This document shows positions 1 through 8,749 of a stretch of DNA of 64,000 bases, one piece after another. Numbering within the stretch: position 1 is the stretch's first letter; each line of letters opens with the position of its first letter. The DNA comes from Phycisphaeraceae bacterium. GTDB lineage: Bacteria > Planctomycetota > Phycisphaerae > Phycisphaerales > UBA1924. The position numbers and the translations under genes were made by a program. The notes under the pieces were generated by a model that did not search any database, was not told the origin of the DNA, and worked only from the letters and a program-made list of their open reading frames with translations. The stretch covers positions 2,170,001 to 2,234,000 of the forward strand of contig JACKHC010000001.1 of NCBI GenBank assembly GCA_020639235.1. The letters run 5' to 3'.

Positions 1-1101
1 GAGGATGTGTCGTTCGTAATCGGCGAAATGATCTCGGAATTGAATGTTGGTCATGCGTATTACTGGGGCGGCGACACGGAGGACGAGCCGTCGGGCAACG
101 GTGTCGGCATGCTCGGATGCGACTACGAGCTAGGTTCGACTCCGGAGGGTTCGGCGTATCGCATTTCGAAGATCTACGAAGGCGGCGCGTGGGATGCCGA
201 TGCGCGCGGGCCATTGTCGCAACCGGGTGTTGATGTCAAGGAGGGCGACTTCCTGCTGGCGGTAAACGGCGTGCCCGTCGACACGAGCAAGAGCCCGTGG
301 GCGGCGTTCATGGGAACGGCCGGCAAGACGACGATGCTGACGGTTTCCGACAAGCCGGTGATGGACGACGATGCGCGTGAGGTGCTCGTCAAGCCGATCG
401 GCGATGAGGGCAACCTGCGGTACCGCGCCTGGATCGAGCGGAACCGCGCGTATGTCGACTACAAGACCAATGGCCGCGTCGGGTACATTTATGTGCCGAA
501 CACAGGCGTGGACGGGCAGAACGACCTGTTCCGCCAGTTCTATGGGCAGGCGGCCAAGGACGGGCTCATCATCGACGAACGCTGGAACGGCGGCGGTCAG
601 ATTCCGACCCGCTTCATCGAGTTGATGAATCGTCCGCTTGTGAACTTCTGGGCGCGCCGCGACGGGAAGGATTGGCCGTGGCCGCCCGACTCCTCGCAAT
701 CGAAGAAGGTGATGCTCATCAACGGATTGGCGGGATCGGGCGGTGACATGTTCCCGGCGCTGTTCCGTCAGAACGGGCTGGGCAAGTTGATCGGCATGCG
801 GACGTGGGGCGGGCTGGTCGGCATCTCGGGCAATCCGGGCCTGATCGACGGCGGGTACACGGCGGTTCCGACCTTCGGGTACTACGAGCTCGACGGGACC
901 TGGGGCATCGAGGGCCACGGCGTTGATCCGGATATCGAGGTGATCGATGATCCGGCGCTCATGGTCGATGGTGGCGACCCGCAGTTGGATGCGGCCATCC
1001 GCCAGGTGATGGGCGAGGTCGAGCGCGGCGCCTTCGAGCCGCCCAAGCGTCCCGCGGGGCCGGATCGATCGGGCATGGGCGTGCCGGAGTCCGACTGGTA
1101 A
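1..1101 (+). CDS. Tricorn-like S41 protease, C-terminal part (5' truncated by window edge)
   Basis: Tricorn-type proteases are large cytoplasmic serine peptidases that cut peptides released by other proteases. The frame is open to base 1 and the first possible start (GTG at 7) falls inside a conserved domain, so the N-terminal beta-propellers lie outside the window. Counting from that GTG, ELNVGHAYYWGGD carries the expected catalytic His (residue 16), a PDZ-like stretch follows at about 70-115 (GDFLLAVNGVPVD), and the S41 core at about 155-310 contains AGSGGDMFP with the presumed nucleophile Ser244, then TWGGLVGISG. Tricorn itself has SDGD where this has SGGD, so assignment to the tricorn branch rather than another PDZ-S41 peptidase rests on overall layout. 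A strong terminator follows. Certain as an S41 peptidase, probable as tricorn. Confidence 0.85.
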   Translation, partial: EDVSFVIGEMISELNVGHAYYWGGDTEDEPSGNGVGMLGCDYELGSTPEGSAYRISKIYEGGAWDADARGPLSQPGVDVKEGDFLLAVNGVPVDTSKSPWAAFMGTAGKTTMLTVSDKPVMDDDAREVLVKPIGDEGNLRYRAWIERNRAYVDYKTNGRVGYIYVPNTGVDGQNDLFRQFYGQAAKDGLIIDERWNGGGQIPTRFIELMNRPLVNFWARRDGKDWPWPPDSSQSKKVMLINGLAGSGGDMFPALFRQNGLGKLIGMRTWGGLVGISGNPGLIDGGYTAVPTFGYYELDGTWGIEGHGVDPDIEVIDDPALMVDGGDPQLDAAIRQVMGEVERGAFEPPKRPAGPDRSGMGVPESDW

Positions 1102-1133
1102 GCCGAGACCGCTCGGGTACTGAGATTGCAACA

Positions 1134-1160
1134 ACGGGCGTCCTTCGGGACGCCCGTTTT
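1134..1160 (+). terminator. Rho-independent terminator of the tricorn-like gene
   Basis: A perfect 10-bp stem (ACGGGCGTCC with GGACGCCCGT) closes a TTCG tetraloop and is followed by TTTTC. It sits 33 bases after the stop codon. On the other strand the T-run is short, so termination of the minus-strand sulfotransferase array from the right is possible but weaker. Confidence 0.9.
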
Positions 1161-1190
1161 CATTGCGCTTGATCTATGACGATGGGCGAC

Positions 1191-2978
1191 TCAGGCGTAG
1201 TCGAATGCCAGGCGGAAGGGATCGAGCATCGGGAAGACATGCCCGACACGGTGCTGGTAGTTCTTCCAACGGGCGATAGCGCTCGTGTAGACATCCTGCT
1301 TGACGGACTCGGTGTTGATGCGCGAACGGCGATCGGCCGTTCGGCGGGTGTACTCGAGCACGGCTTCCGTCCAAGGCTCGCCCAGGAACTCAAGAATGGA
1401 GCGGAGGTGGGGTTCGGTGTGAGTGACGATGTCCTCGTACCTGAACTCGTGGATGGCCAAGCCGAGGCGCTCGCGGTCGATGACGTATAGCCCCATCATC
1501 GCGTCGTAAACCTTCGCGACGGCGTCGATGGTGGGGTAGTGGCGCATGCCGCGGTTAGGCGTGACGTCCTGCATGATGACGCTCAGGCAGACATCGCGCG
1601 GGTCGCGGAGGGCCACGAGGACTCTGGCTTCGGGGAAAATCCGCCTGATCAGGGCCAGTAGCGGGGTGTTGTACGGTTGCTTGTCAAGGATCTTCGCTTC
1701 GGCGGCAACGGGTCCGAGGTGAAACTCGCACAGCTCGTAGTACCAGGCACGGGCCCATTCGATGTCCGAGTCGGTGAGTCTGTCGAGCGATGCGCGCAGA
1801 TCGCGGACGGAGACGCCTACCTTTCGGGCCAGCGTGCCCTCGAGCTGGGCAAGCATGGGCTTCTCGTCGCTCGTGGTCCACCCGTTGAGCGAGCCGATCA
1901 TTTGCTCCACGAGTGTCGTGCCGGATCGCGGGAATCCCACGAGGAATGCGGGTGCCGGGCGACCGTTCGACTTTGAGGCCTGTGTGCCCCAACGGGCGGC
2001 CTGCGCGGCGGACGGGGACTCGCGCCATTCGAGCAGTTGTGACACGAATGCGCGCCAGTGGTAAGGTTCGGCGATGTGTGCGGGGGCGAGTTCCCGGTGC
2101 GCTTCCTCGACCATGTCGTAGGCGTCGTCGAAGCTGTCAATCTTGTCGAGGCATTGCGCGAGTTCGATACATGCGTGGCCCCGTGACTCGCCCGTGTCGG
2201 TCGATGCTGCGAGGCCGGCGCGGAGGGTTTCGACGGACAGTTCGGGGCGGCCGCTGGCGCGCTGTACAGACGCCAAGAGGCGATAGGACTCGATGTTGTT
2301 CGGCGCGACCTCGATGGCTCGCCGAGCGACGGTCTCGGGGCACCCGGCGTCGGCGATGCGCTGCAGGCACCGGCCTTTGCCGATGAGGGCGCCTGCGTGC
2401 TCCTGCCCCTTGAGGATCTCGTCGTAGACCTCGAGTGCGAGTTCATCGTTTCCCTGATCGAAGAGTACCTGGGCCAGCGCGAGCCGCAGATCGATCGAGT
2501 TCGGGCAACGATCGAGTCCGTCCCTGGCGGCCTGGATCGCTTCCTCGGGCATGAGCAGCGTGTGAAGGCACCGGACCCGGTTCAAATGCCCTTCGGGTGA
2601 GCGGGGCTTGAGTTCGCAAAGTCTGGTGAAGGACTCGAGCGCGAACTGGAGCTGCCCGGTCTGGAAGCAGAGCTCGGCGTGGAGCCGGAGCGGCATGAGC
2701 GCGCTGGGTGTCCGTTCGAGCAGGGCTGACAGATGATCGATCGCTTCCTGCGTGCGCGAAGCGAGCGCGAGCGCTCTCGCCAGCCGGAATGTGAGGTCAT
2801 CATCGTCGGGTGCTGCCTCGTGAGCCAGTGACAGCGTCTCGATCGCGGCCTGCTGATTACCCATTTTGAGATGAAGATCTGATGCCACGCGCGCCGCATC
2901 GGCGTCTGAGGCGTTCTCCGCCAGATGACGCGACAAGAGTCGGAGTGCTTCTCCGGCAAGACCCTGATTCGCGAGCAT
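1191..2978 (-). CDS. TPR-repeat sulfotransferase (array member 6, promoter-distal)
   Basis: The 595-residue protein has about 300 residues of TPR helices followed by a PAPS-dependent sulfotransferase domain. The 5'-phosphosulfate loop is intact (GFPRSGTT, PRSGTT at 350-355), as are LDKQPYN (DK near 431) and the 3'-phosphate loop LRDPRD (RDPRD at 458-462). It would transfer sulfate from PAPS to a protein or glycan; the substrate is unknown. It is the last of six tandem paralogues, 133 bases after the previous one. The start is odd: ATG 2978 falls inside what looks like the first TPR helix, and the in-frame codons back to a stop near 3082 (including EIRRAI directly before the Met) contain no ATG, GTG, TTG or CTG. 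Either translation begins at the internal ATG or a rare codon is used. Confidence 0.88.
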   Translation of the reverse strand: MLANQGLAGEALRLLSRHLAENASDADAARVASDLHLKMGNQQAAIETLSLAHEAAPDDDDLTFRLARALALASRTQEAIDHLSALLERTPSALMPLRLHAELCFQTGQLQFALESFTRLCELKPRSPEGHLNRVRCLHTLLMPEEAIQAARDGLDRCPNSIDLRLALAQVLFDQGNDELALEVYDEILKGQEHAGALIGKGRCLQRIADAGCPETVARRAIEVAPNNIESYRLLASVQRASGRPELSVETLRAGLAASTDTGESRGHACIELAQCLDKIDSFDDAYDMVEEAHRELAPAHIAEPYHWRAFVSQLLEWRESPSAAQAARWGTQASKSNGRPAPAFLVGFPRSGTTLVEQMIGSLNGWTTSDEKPMLAQLEGTLARKVGVSVRDLRASLDRLTDSDIEWARAWYYELCEFHLGPVAAEAKILDKQPYNTPLLALIRRIFPEARVLVALRDPRDVCLSVIMQDVTPNRGMRHYPTIDAVAKVYDAMMGLYVIDRERLGLAIHEFRYEDIVTHTEPHLRSILEFLGEPWTEAVLEYTRRTADRRSRINTESVKQDVYTSAIARWKNYQHRVGHVFPMLDPFRLAFDYA

Positions 2979-3111
2979 GATCGCCCGGCGAATCTCCGGC
3001 GCTGGCGCGCCGCCACGTGTAACTGAAGAGTTTCCGATAACGCACTTCCCCGGAAAGAGACCCGAACGAGTATCTATACGTCACTCGGTCTAATGCGTTG
3101 CGTTCTTTCGA

Positions 3112-4848
3112 CTATTCGGCGTATCCAAAAATGTGGATGTGACTCGCGAGTCGATTCACTACCGGCGCGAGATGCTGCGCATATCGCCGCCATCTCCCAT
3201 AGGAAGATCGGAATAGATCTCTGCTGGTTGTGTAGGGATTTACTGCCGACGCGCGGGCTCTCGTTTCTGCGTTCGCGTGCAGAATCGAAGGGGTCCACTC
3301 GGCGCCCATGAACTCGACGATTCCTCGCGACGTCTGCTCGGGCGAGTCGATCAGGTCTTCGTAGCGTGCCTCGATCAGATTGAGTCCCAATCGATCCCGA
3401 TCAACGATGTAGAGACACATCATCGCGTCGTAGAGTCGAGCGGAAATGTCGAGTGATCTGTAGTGGAGCATGGCGCGGCTCGGGACCATGTCCTGCATAT
3501 AGGCGCTCAGGACCACGTCGCGCGGATCACGGAGCACTGTGAGAATGCCGGCGTCCGGGAAGAGGCGCCTGATGACGGGCAGAAGGGGTGTGTTGAGGGG
3601 GTGCTTGTCGACGAGCGTGGATGCGTCGGGTTGGGCGCCAAGCAACTCACCGGCCAGACGCCAATAGGCCGCGCGGAGTGATCGGATGGAGTCTTCGTCC
3701 AGAGCGTCGAGCACTTCGGTTATCTGGACGCTGGAGCGGGCCGGAACCCGGGCCATTCGGAGCATCTCATTGACGGTCTCGACCAGCATCGGCGCTTCGT
3801 CGGTGGTAGCAACGCCCGGGATGTTCCCAAGGACCCGCTCAAAGAGGGTTGTTCCCGAGCGTGGGAAGCCGATCAGGAAGACCGGCGACGGGAGGTCGTC
3901 ACTCGGAGGCTCCTGGGGCCACCGGCTTGGAGTACTGGATGCAGCGGTTATGCGCCACCGATCGAGGCGCGCTATGTACGCGTCCATCTCGGGATCCAGA
4001 GATGGATTGTGGAGGGAGAACGCCGCGTGGCCCTGCTCAAACCGCTGCATGGCCTCGTCTGTTTGCGACAGATCGTCGAGGACCTGGCCCAGTTCCATGC
4101 AGGTGTGCCCGAGGGCCTCGGGCGCGAGCGACGAAAGGACCAGGGCCTCAAGTCGAGATCGCGCCGCGTCGAGATTGTGCCGTGATCTGTCGATCCTCGC
4201 GATGACTCTGTGGGGCACATCGTTGTCGGGTGCGAGATTGATCGCGTGACTTGCGGCGTCGATGGCGTCGTCGTATTGGCGCTGGCGTTCCAGGACCTGA
4301 GCCAACAAAGCGGCACGCTGCGCGCCAAGGCGAGGCCATCCTCCGGACTCAAGAACTGCCAATGCCTCGGCCAATCTCCCCGAGGAGAAATACGCCTGCG
4401 AGAGCGTGAGTTGGAGTGACTCGCTGGTCACACCCCGCTCCCGCGCCGACAACGCGGCCGCGACGGCCTGCTGGGGGCGCCCCATCGCGATGTGGCACTT
4501 GGAGACCGCCTCGACGAACTCCGCGGATCGCGGACGCAGAGACACCAGATCGAGGAAGGTCTTGAGCGCTTCGTCGAATCGGCCCACTTGGAAATAGAGT
4601 GAGCCAAGGAGCTTCTTCGGCTGCGGTTGACGCGGATCGGCATTGACAATGAAGCCGAGGTGCATCAGCGCCGGATCGATCCGTTGAACTGATACGAGGG
4701 CCTCGGCGAGATGGTAGCGAACTGCCAGATCTTCCGGGTGCCTTTCGCTGAGTTGTTCGAGGAGCAGGATGCCTTGCTCTGTCGAACCCGCGCGCATCAG
4801 TGCGGCGGCTTTCTGGAGCGTCGCATGGACTGGCGCGGCTTCGGTCAT
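3112..4848 (-). CDS. TPR-repeat sulfotransferase (array member 5)
   Basis: A 578-residue protein: TPR helices over about 10-290, then a sulfotransferase domain. Both cofactor loops are canonical, with GFPRSGTT (PRSGTT at 329-334), LVDKHPLN near 412-419 and LRDPRD (RDPRD at 440-444). Enzymatic activity with PAPS is therefore expected. The ATG at 4848 overlaps the stop codon of the upstream paralogue by one base (TAATG), so the two are almost certainly translationally coupled. The C-terminus ends in HIFGYAE, resembling the FGYA-type ends of other array members. The acceptor substrate cannot be read from the sequence; TPRs probably bind the acceptor protein (inference). Confidence 0.9.
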   Translation of the reverse strand: MTEAAPVHATLQKAAALMRAGSTEQGILLLEQLSERHPEDLAVRYHLAEALVSVQRIDPALMHLGFIVNADPRQPQPKKLLGSLYFQVGRFDEALKTFLDLVSLRPRSAEFVEAVSKCHIAMGRPQQAVAAALSARERGVTSESLQLTLSQAYFSSGRLAEALAVLESGGWPRLGAQRAALLAQVLERQRQYDDAIDAASHAINLAPDNDVPHRVIARIDRSRHNLDAARSRLEALVLSSLAPEALGHTCMELGQVLDDLSQTDEAMQRFEQGHAAFSLHNPSLDPEMDAYIARLDRWRITAASSTPSRWPQEPPSDDLPSPVFLIGFPRSGTTLFERVLGNIPGVATTDEAPMLVETVNEMLRMARVPARSSVQITEVLDALDEDSIRSLRAAYWRLAGELLGAQPDASTLVDKHPLNTPLLPVIRRLFPDAGILTVLRDPRDVVLSAYMQDMVPSRAMLHYRSLDISARLYDAMMCLYIVDRDRLGLNLIEARYEDLIDSPEQTSRGIVEFMGAEWTPSILHANAETRARASAVNPYTTSRDLFRSSYGRWRRYAQHLAPVVNRLASHIHIFGYAE

Positions 4849-6626
4849 TACCTGGTGCCGATGCGGTCGATGTCGATGGACTCAAGGAGTGCCCGGATGG
4901 GCGCGAACTCGCTCGTGAAATGGGCGGCGGCCCCGGCGGGCAGGCGGGACTGCTGGCTCTCGCGTACGAGAATTGCTGCATCCTTGACAGCCGCGGAATC
5001 CGGCGGCGCGCCGGTCAGAAACTCGATCGTGCGCGAGAGCTCGCTCTCGGGACTCGCTGCGAGGCGATCGGCGTCAACGATCAGCAGACTCAAACCGGGT
5101 ATGCGCATCGTGTTCTCAAGGATGCGGAACTGCCCGAGGATGCCCGCGGCCATGTCGGCGACACTGGTCAGTACAAGCGCGGACTCATCAGGGACGGTTG
5201 CTTCGAGCATCGCCTCTGCCAGCGCATCGAACGGGTCTCGAACGACGACCACGGCACGGAAACCCGGGATGACGCGCGCCAATGCGGGGAGGTGCTCGAT
5301 GTTATGCTCATGTGTATCGATGCATTTCGAGCCGGACACGTCCCTGAGTTGGGTCAGGTATGACCTGCGGACCTCCGCGGCGGTGTGATCGTCCAGGGCC
5401 GCGATCATGGCCGGATACGCATCCGAGCCGAGTCTGTGGCCGGGGATCTCACCGCCCAGGCCGATGAGTGTCGAGCGTCCATTGGTGAGGAGCAGGCTCG
5501 TCGATCGCCCCAGCGCGTTTACGAGGATTTCGGAACGTGCGCCCATCACCCCGACAATGGCGCTGCACGACTCGGCGTCGTTGCTTGCCCGTGCGCACCA
5601 CTGTGGCATGTCACTCTGCGCCGGCCACGGCGCGAGGCGCTCGAGCATGCGGAGGTAGTGCTTGGATCGCGCGAACTTCGGCTTTCCCTGCGGCGCGAGT
5701 GCTGAGCGCGCTTGAGTCGCGGTTGTCAACGCGGCTGCGTGGTTGCCTGCTCTGAACTGCAGGTGCGCCAGATCAAACATCGCGCCTGCCATATCGATCG
5801 TATCGTGGGCCAGCCGCGGGAGGCTTGTCTGGATCAACTGTATCGCGCCGATGAGGTCGCCGGTCTGCGCCTCGCCCCGGGCGACCAATCGGATCGCCAC
5901 GCCCGCGGGCGATGCCGACTCGACGCTCTCCTGAGCGGCTTTCATCGCATTCTCATGACGGCCCGTGGCCTGGTACAGGCGGATGAGCTGTGCGCAGAAT
6001 CGCGGGTCTTCGGCGAGATGCTCGCGGCAGAGTCGTTCCGCCTCGTCGTACTTCCTGGCACTGACGAGGCATTCCGACAGGAGCGCGGACGCCTCGACAA
6101 GACCGGGCTTCAGCTCGAGGGCGCGGCGCAGGGAGGTCTCGGCGTCCTGCAATCGGCCGATTCGCAGCATGGCGTGGCCCTTGAGCATCTGCATCTCTGC
6201 GGTGCGCGGGCGGAGGTCCGCGGCCTCCGAGAGCGCCTCGGCGGCTTCGCCGTAGCGCCCGAGTTGGAGCGAGAGACTTCCGATCATCGCGATCGCGTCA
6301 ACGCTCGCCGGGTTGATTTCGCGGACTTTGATAAATCCGGTCAACGCGCGGGCGTGGGCGCCGGACTGAGCAAGTGCGAAGCTCATGTGCGTGAGAATGT
6401 CTGATGAGGATGGCTCGAGCTGGGCGGCGCGCTGGAGTGTCTGCACCGCTTCGGCCAACCTGCCGGTCTGCCCGCAGATTACTCCGAGCAGGTGCATCGC
6501 GCCGACATGCGCCGGGAGTTCGGAGAGGATCTCGCGGCAGAGCTTCTCCGCGCCGGGGATGTCGCCCTGCTGATAATGGTGTGTGGCGAGTTGCCAATCC
6601 TCGTGAGCCAGATCGATCGGTTCCAT
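4848..6626 (-). CDS. TPR protein with degenerate sulfotransferase domain (array member 4)
   Basis: The 592-residue protein keeps the array architecture (TPRs over about 5-310, then a sulfotransferase-like fold) but has lost key cofactor residues. Where siblings have GFPRSGTT it reads GVMGARSEI (359-367), and where they have DK plus HPLN or QPLN it reads DTHEHN, losing the Lys. The second loop is retained as VRDPFD (RDP at 463-465). The fold is otherwise intact with no frameshift, it is spaced like its neighbours (35 bases from the upstream stop, one-base overlap downstream), and it starts with a normal ATG. It is probably a catalytically dead paralogue with a binding or scaffolding role rather than a decaying pseudogene. 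That is inference: loss of activity is predicted from motif loss only. Confidence 0.82.
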   Translation of the reverse strand: MEPIDLAHEDWQLATHHYQQGDIPGAEKLCREILSELPAHVGAMHLLGVICGQTGRLAEAVQTLQRAAQLEPSSSDILTHMSFALAQSGAHARALTGFIKVREINPASVDAIAMIGSLSLQLGRYGEAAEALSEAADLRPRTAEMQMLKGHAMLRIGRLQDAETSLRRALELKPGLVEASALLSECLVSARKYDEAERLCREHLAEDPRFCAQLIRLYQATGRHENAMKAAQESVESASPAGVAIRLVARGEAQTGDLIGAIQLIQTSLPRLAHDTIDMAGAMFDLAHLQFRAGNHAAALTTATQARSALAPQGKPKFARSKHYLRMLERLAPWPAQSDMPQWCARASNDAESCSAIVGVMGARSEILVNALGRSTSLLLTNGRSTLIGLGGEIPGHRLGSDAYPAMIAALDDHTAAEVRRSYLTQLRDVSGSKCIDTHEHNIEHLPALARVIPGFRAVVVVRDPFDALAEAMLEATVPDESALVLTSVADMAAGILGQFRILENTMRIPGLSLLIVDADRLAASPESELSRTIEFLTGAPPDSAAVKDAAILVRESQQSRLPAGAAAHFTSEFAPIRALLESIDIDRIGTR

Positions 6627-6661
6627 GAACTCTCTCGTCGGTGTTGTGGTCGAAATCGGGA

Positions 6662-8704
6662 TTACTCGTATCCGAGCGCCTTGATGAACGGGTCAAGGAC
6701 CGGCATGACAGGCTCGAGTTGCTTCTCGTACTTGCGCCAGCGCTGCTTAGACTGCTTGTAGATCGGTTGCCCGATGCCGATATAGGAGGGCGTCGAGATG
6801 GCCTTGCCCGCGCCACGCTTGGTGTGGTCAAGGACATCGTCGTTCCACTCGACGCCGAGGAAGTCGAGCAGCTTACGCGCCTGACCTTCGGTGTCCTCGA
6901 CGAGGTCCTCGTATCGGGTCTCAAAGTAGTTGATGCCCAGCGACTCCCGGAACTTGAACCACATATCCATAACAGATGCGTACAAACGCGCCGTTGTGTC
7001 CATCCGGTAGAAATGGAGCATGGCAGCGTTCTTGGTGAACGCCTGGAAAAAGCAACTCAGACACACGTCACGCGGATCGCGGATCGCCATCAAGATCTTG
7101 GCTTCGGGAAAGATGCGCCGGACGACCGGCAGTCGGACGATATTCAGCGGGTACTTGTCAACGATGCGGCGACCCGAGATCGACTCCTCCTCCATCATCC
7201 GTTCTGCATAGCGATGGTATTGCCTGCGGAGCGATCGAATCTCGTTGTCATTGAGTTCGCTCAGTCCTTCCACGGTGCCGATCGGGCGTCCGACCATTCC
7301 GGGCACGAGGTCCATCACGCGCTCGAGGATCGGGAGTTCGTCCGTCGTGACAAGCGCCGGGTGCGCCCCGAGCATGGCCTCGGTGAGCGTCGTGCCCGAA
7401 CGAGGGAATCCGATGAAGAAAATGGGTGGCTCGGGCTCATCCTCGGCATCACCGGAGATGACGGTCGGCCACTTGCTCACGACTTCATCTGACGTTGCGT
7501 CGCGGAAGTATTCGATCACACCCAGGAACGTCCCGAGGTCATAGTCGTCGTCGCCGGCTTGCCTGAGCAGGTCCTGGCCGACGGTCATCTCCTCGTATGC
7601 GAGGTCGTACTCTCCGGCAGCGTCAAGGACCTGGGCGTACTCGCAACGCAGCGATCCACCGATGTCCTCCGGGAGCGAACTACCCAACCGCTCGAGGACC
7701 GCCTCGAGTCTCGCCCTGGCCTGATCGATGCGCTTCTCTCGGCGATCAATCCGGGCGTACATCAGGTTGCTCATGACATGCATTGGGTTGATCGCCAGTG
7801 CACGATCCAGCAGTTGGAGAGCATCATCGAGCATGCCTTGACGCTCGAAGTTATAGGCCATCCCGAAGAGCGCCGTCACATTGGTGGGCGCAAGGCGGAT
7901 CGCCAGCTCGTAGTCGCGGTTCGACTCGTCGGTCTGGCGTTGGAGACGGAGTGCGCTGGCTCGATTGATTCGCACAAGCGGATCGTTGGGCGCGAGTCGG
8001 ACGGCTTCGTTGAGATGCAGCAGCGCCTGGGAAGACCGATTGAGCAGCAGGAGCGCCTTGCCGAGATTCATCCGCGCTACCGCGTTCTCGGGGCTTTGGC
8101 GGACCGCCTCGGAGAGGACCTGCTCCGCCTGACGAAGTTCATTGCGCTCGACGAGGACGCGCCCGAGACTGATCCGCGCCTCGATGACGCGCGGATTGGC
8201 ACGGAGCACCTGCTCGAAAATGTCCTGCGCTTCTTTGTGCTTGAACTCGTCGATCAGGAGCCCGCCGAGGTTCACCTTTGCCGAGAGATTGTTGGGCTGT
8301 TTGACCAGAAGGTCGCGGAGCGACTGGATTGCCAGGCGAGTCTGGCCGTTCTCGCGGTAGGCGTTTGCCAGATCGAAGAGCAATCCCGGCTCGTCGGGCA
8401 TGAGTTCTGCGGCACGCTCATATGACGCTGCCGCCTCGACGGGTCGCCCCGCACGGCGCAGCGCGTGCCCGAGATTCCTGTGAAACTCAGCGTGCCCGTC
8501 CGCGGCCCGCGTGGCCTGCCGGAACATCTCGACGGCTTCATCGAAGCGGCCCTGTTGGGCACGGATGGTGCCCAACAGGTTGTGCGCGTTTGCGTTCTGG
8601 GGGCTCGTCGCGAGCACATCGGTGTATAGGCGCTCGGCTTCTTCGAGCCGCCCTTCGCGGTGAGCGGCGATGCCCTGCTGAAGTGTCTCAGCGATGGTAG
8701 TCAT
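6662..8704 (-). CDS. TPR-repeat sulfotransferase (array member 3)
   Basis: A 680-residue protein with roughly ten TPR units (about 5-340; clear helix pairs such as NAHNLLGTIRAQQGRFDEA) and a C-terminal PAPS-dependent sulfotransferase domain. The cofactor motifs are complete: GFPRSGTT (PRSGTT at 434-439), VDKYPLN near 515-521 and IRDPRD (RDPRD at 542-546). No signal peptide is visible at MTTIAETLQQ, so a cytoplasmic or membrane-peripheral location is likely unless it has an uncleaved export route. It follows member 2 after 45 bases and precedes the degenerate member 4 after 35 bases. It has the longest regular TPR superhelix among members with an intact PRSGTT loop, suggesting a long peptide acceptor. 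Confidence 0.9.
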   Translation of the reverse strand: MTTIAETLQQGIAAHREGRLEEAERLYTDVLATSPQNANAHNLLGTIRAQQGRFDEAVEMFRQATRAADGHAEFHRNLGHALRRAGRPVEAAASYERAAELMPDEPGLLFDLANAYRENGQTRLAIQSLRDLLVKQPNNLSAKVNLGGLLIDEFKHKEAQDIFEQVLRANPRVIEARISLGRVLVERNELRQAEQVLSEAVRQSPENAVARMNLGKALLLLNRSSQALLHLNEAVRLAPNDPLVRINRASALRLQRQTDESNRDYELAIRLAPTNVTALFGMAYNFERQGMLDDALQLLDRALAINPMHVMSNLMYARIDRREKRIDQARARLEAVLERLGSSLPEDIGGSLRCEYAQVLDAAGEYDLAYEEMTVGQDLLRQAGDDDYDLGTFLGVIEYFRDATSDEVVSKWPTVISGDAEDEPEPPIFFIGFPRSGTTLTEAMLGAHPALVTTDELPILERVMDLVPGMVGRPIGTVEGLSELNDNEIRSLRRQYHRYAERMMEEESISGRRIVDKYPLNIVRLPVVRRIFPEAKILMAIRDPRDVCLSCFFQAFTKNAAMLHFYRMDTTARLYASVMDMWFKFRESLGINYFETRYEDLVEDTEGQARKLLDFLGVEWNDDVLDHTKRGAGKAISTPSYIGIGQPIYKQSKQRWRKYEKQLEPVMPVLDPFIKALGYE

Positions 8705-8749
8705 ATGGAAGAGGTCCTCATTGCCGTCGGACGCGTCGTAGTCCGGTTC

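Noticed and set aside
130..1134. Long minus-strand ORF opposite the tricorn-like gene
   Set aside because: Antisense shadow of a conserved peptidase; Arg/His-rich product without domain, typical for GC-rich reverse frames. The same applies to many other long reverse ORFs in the window.
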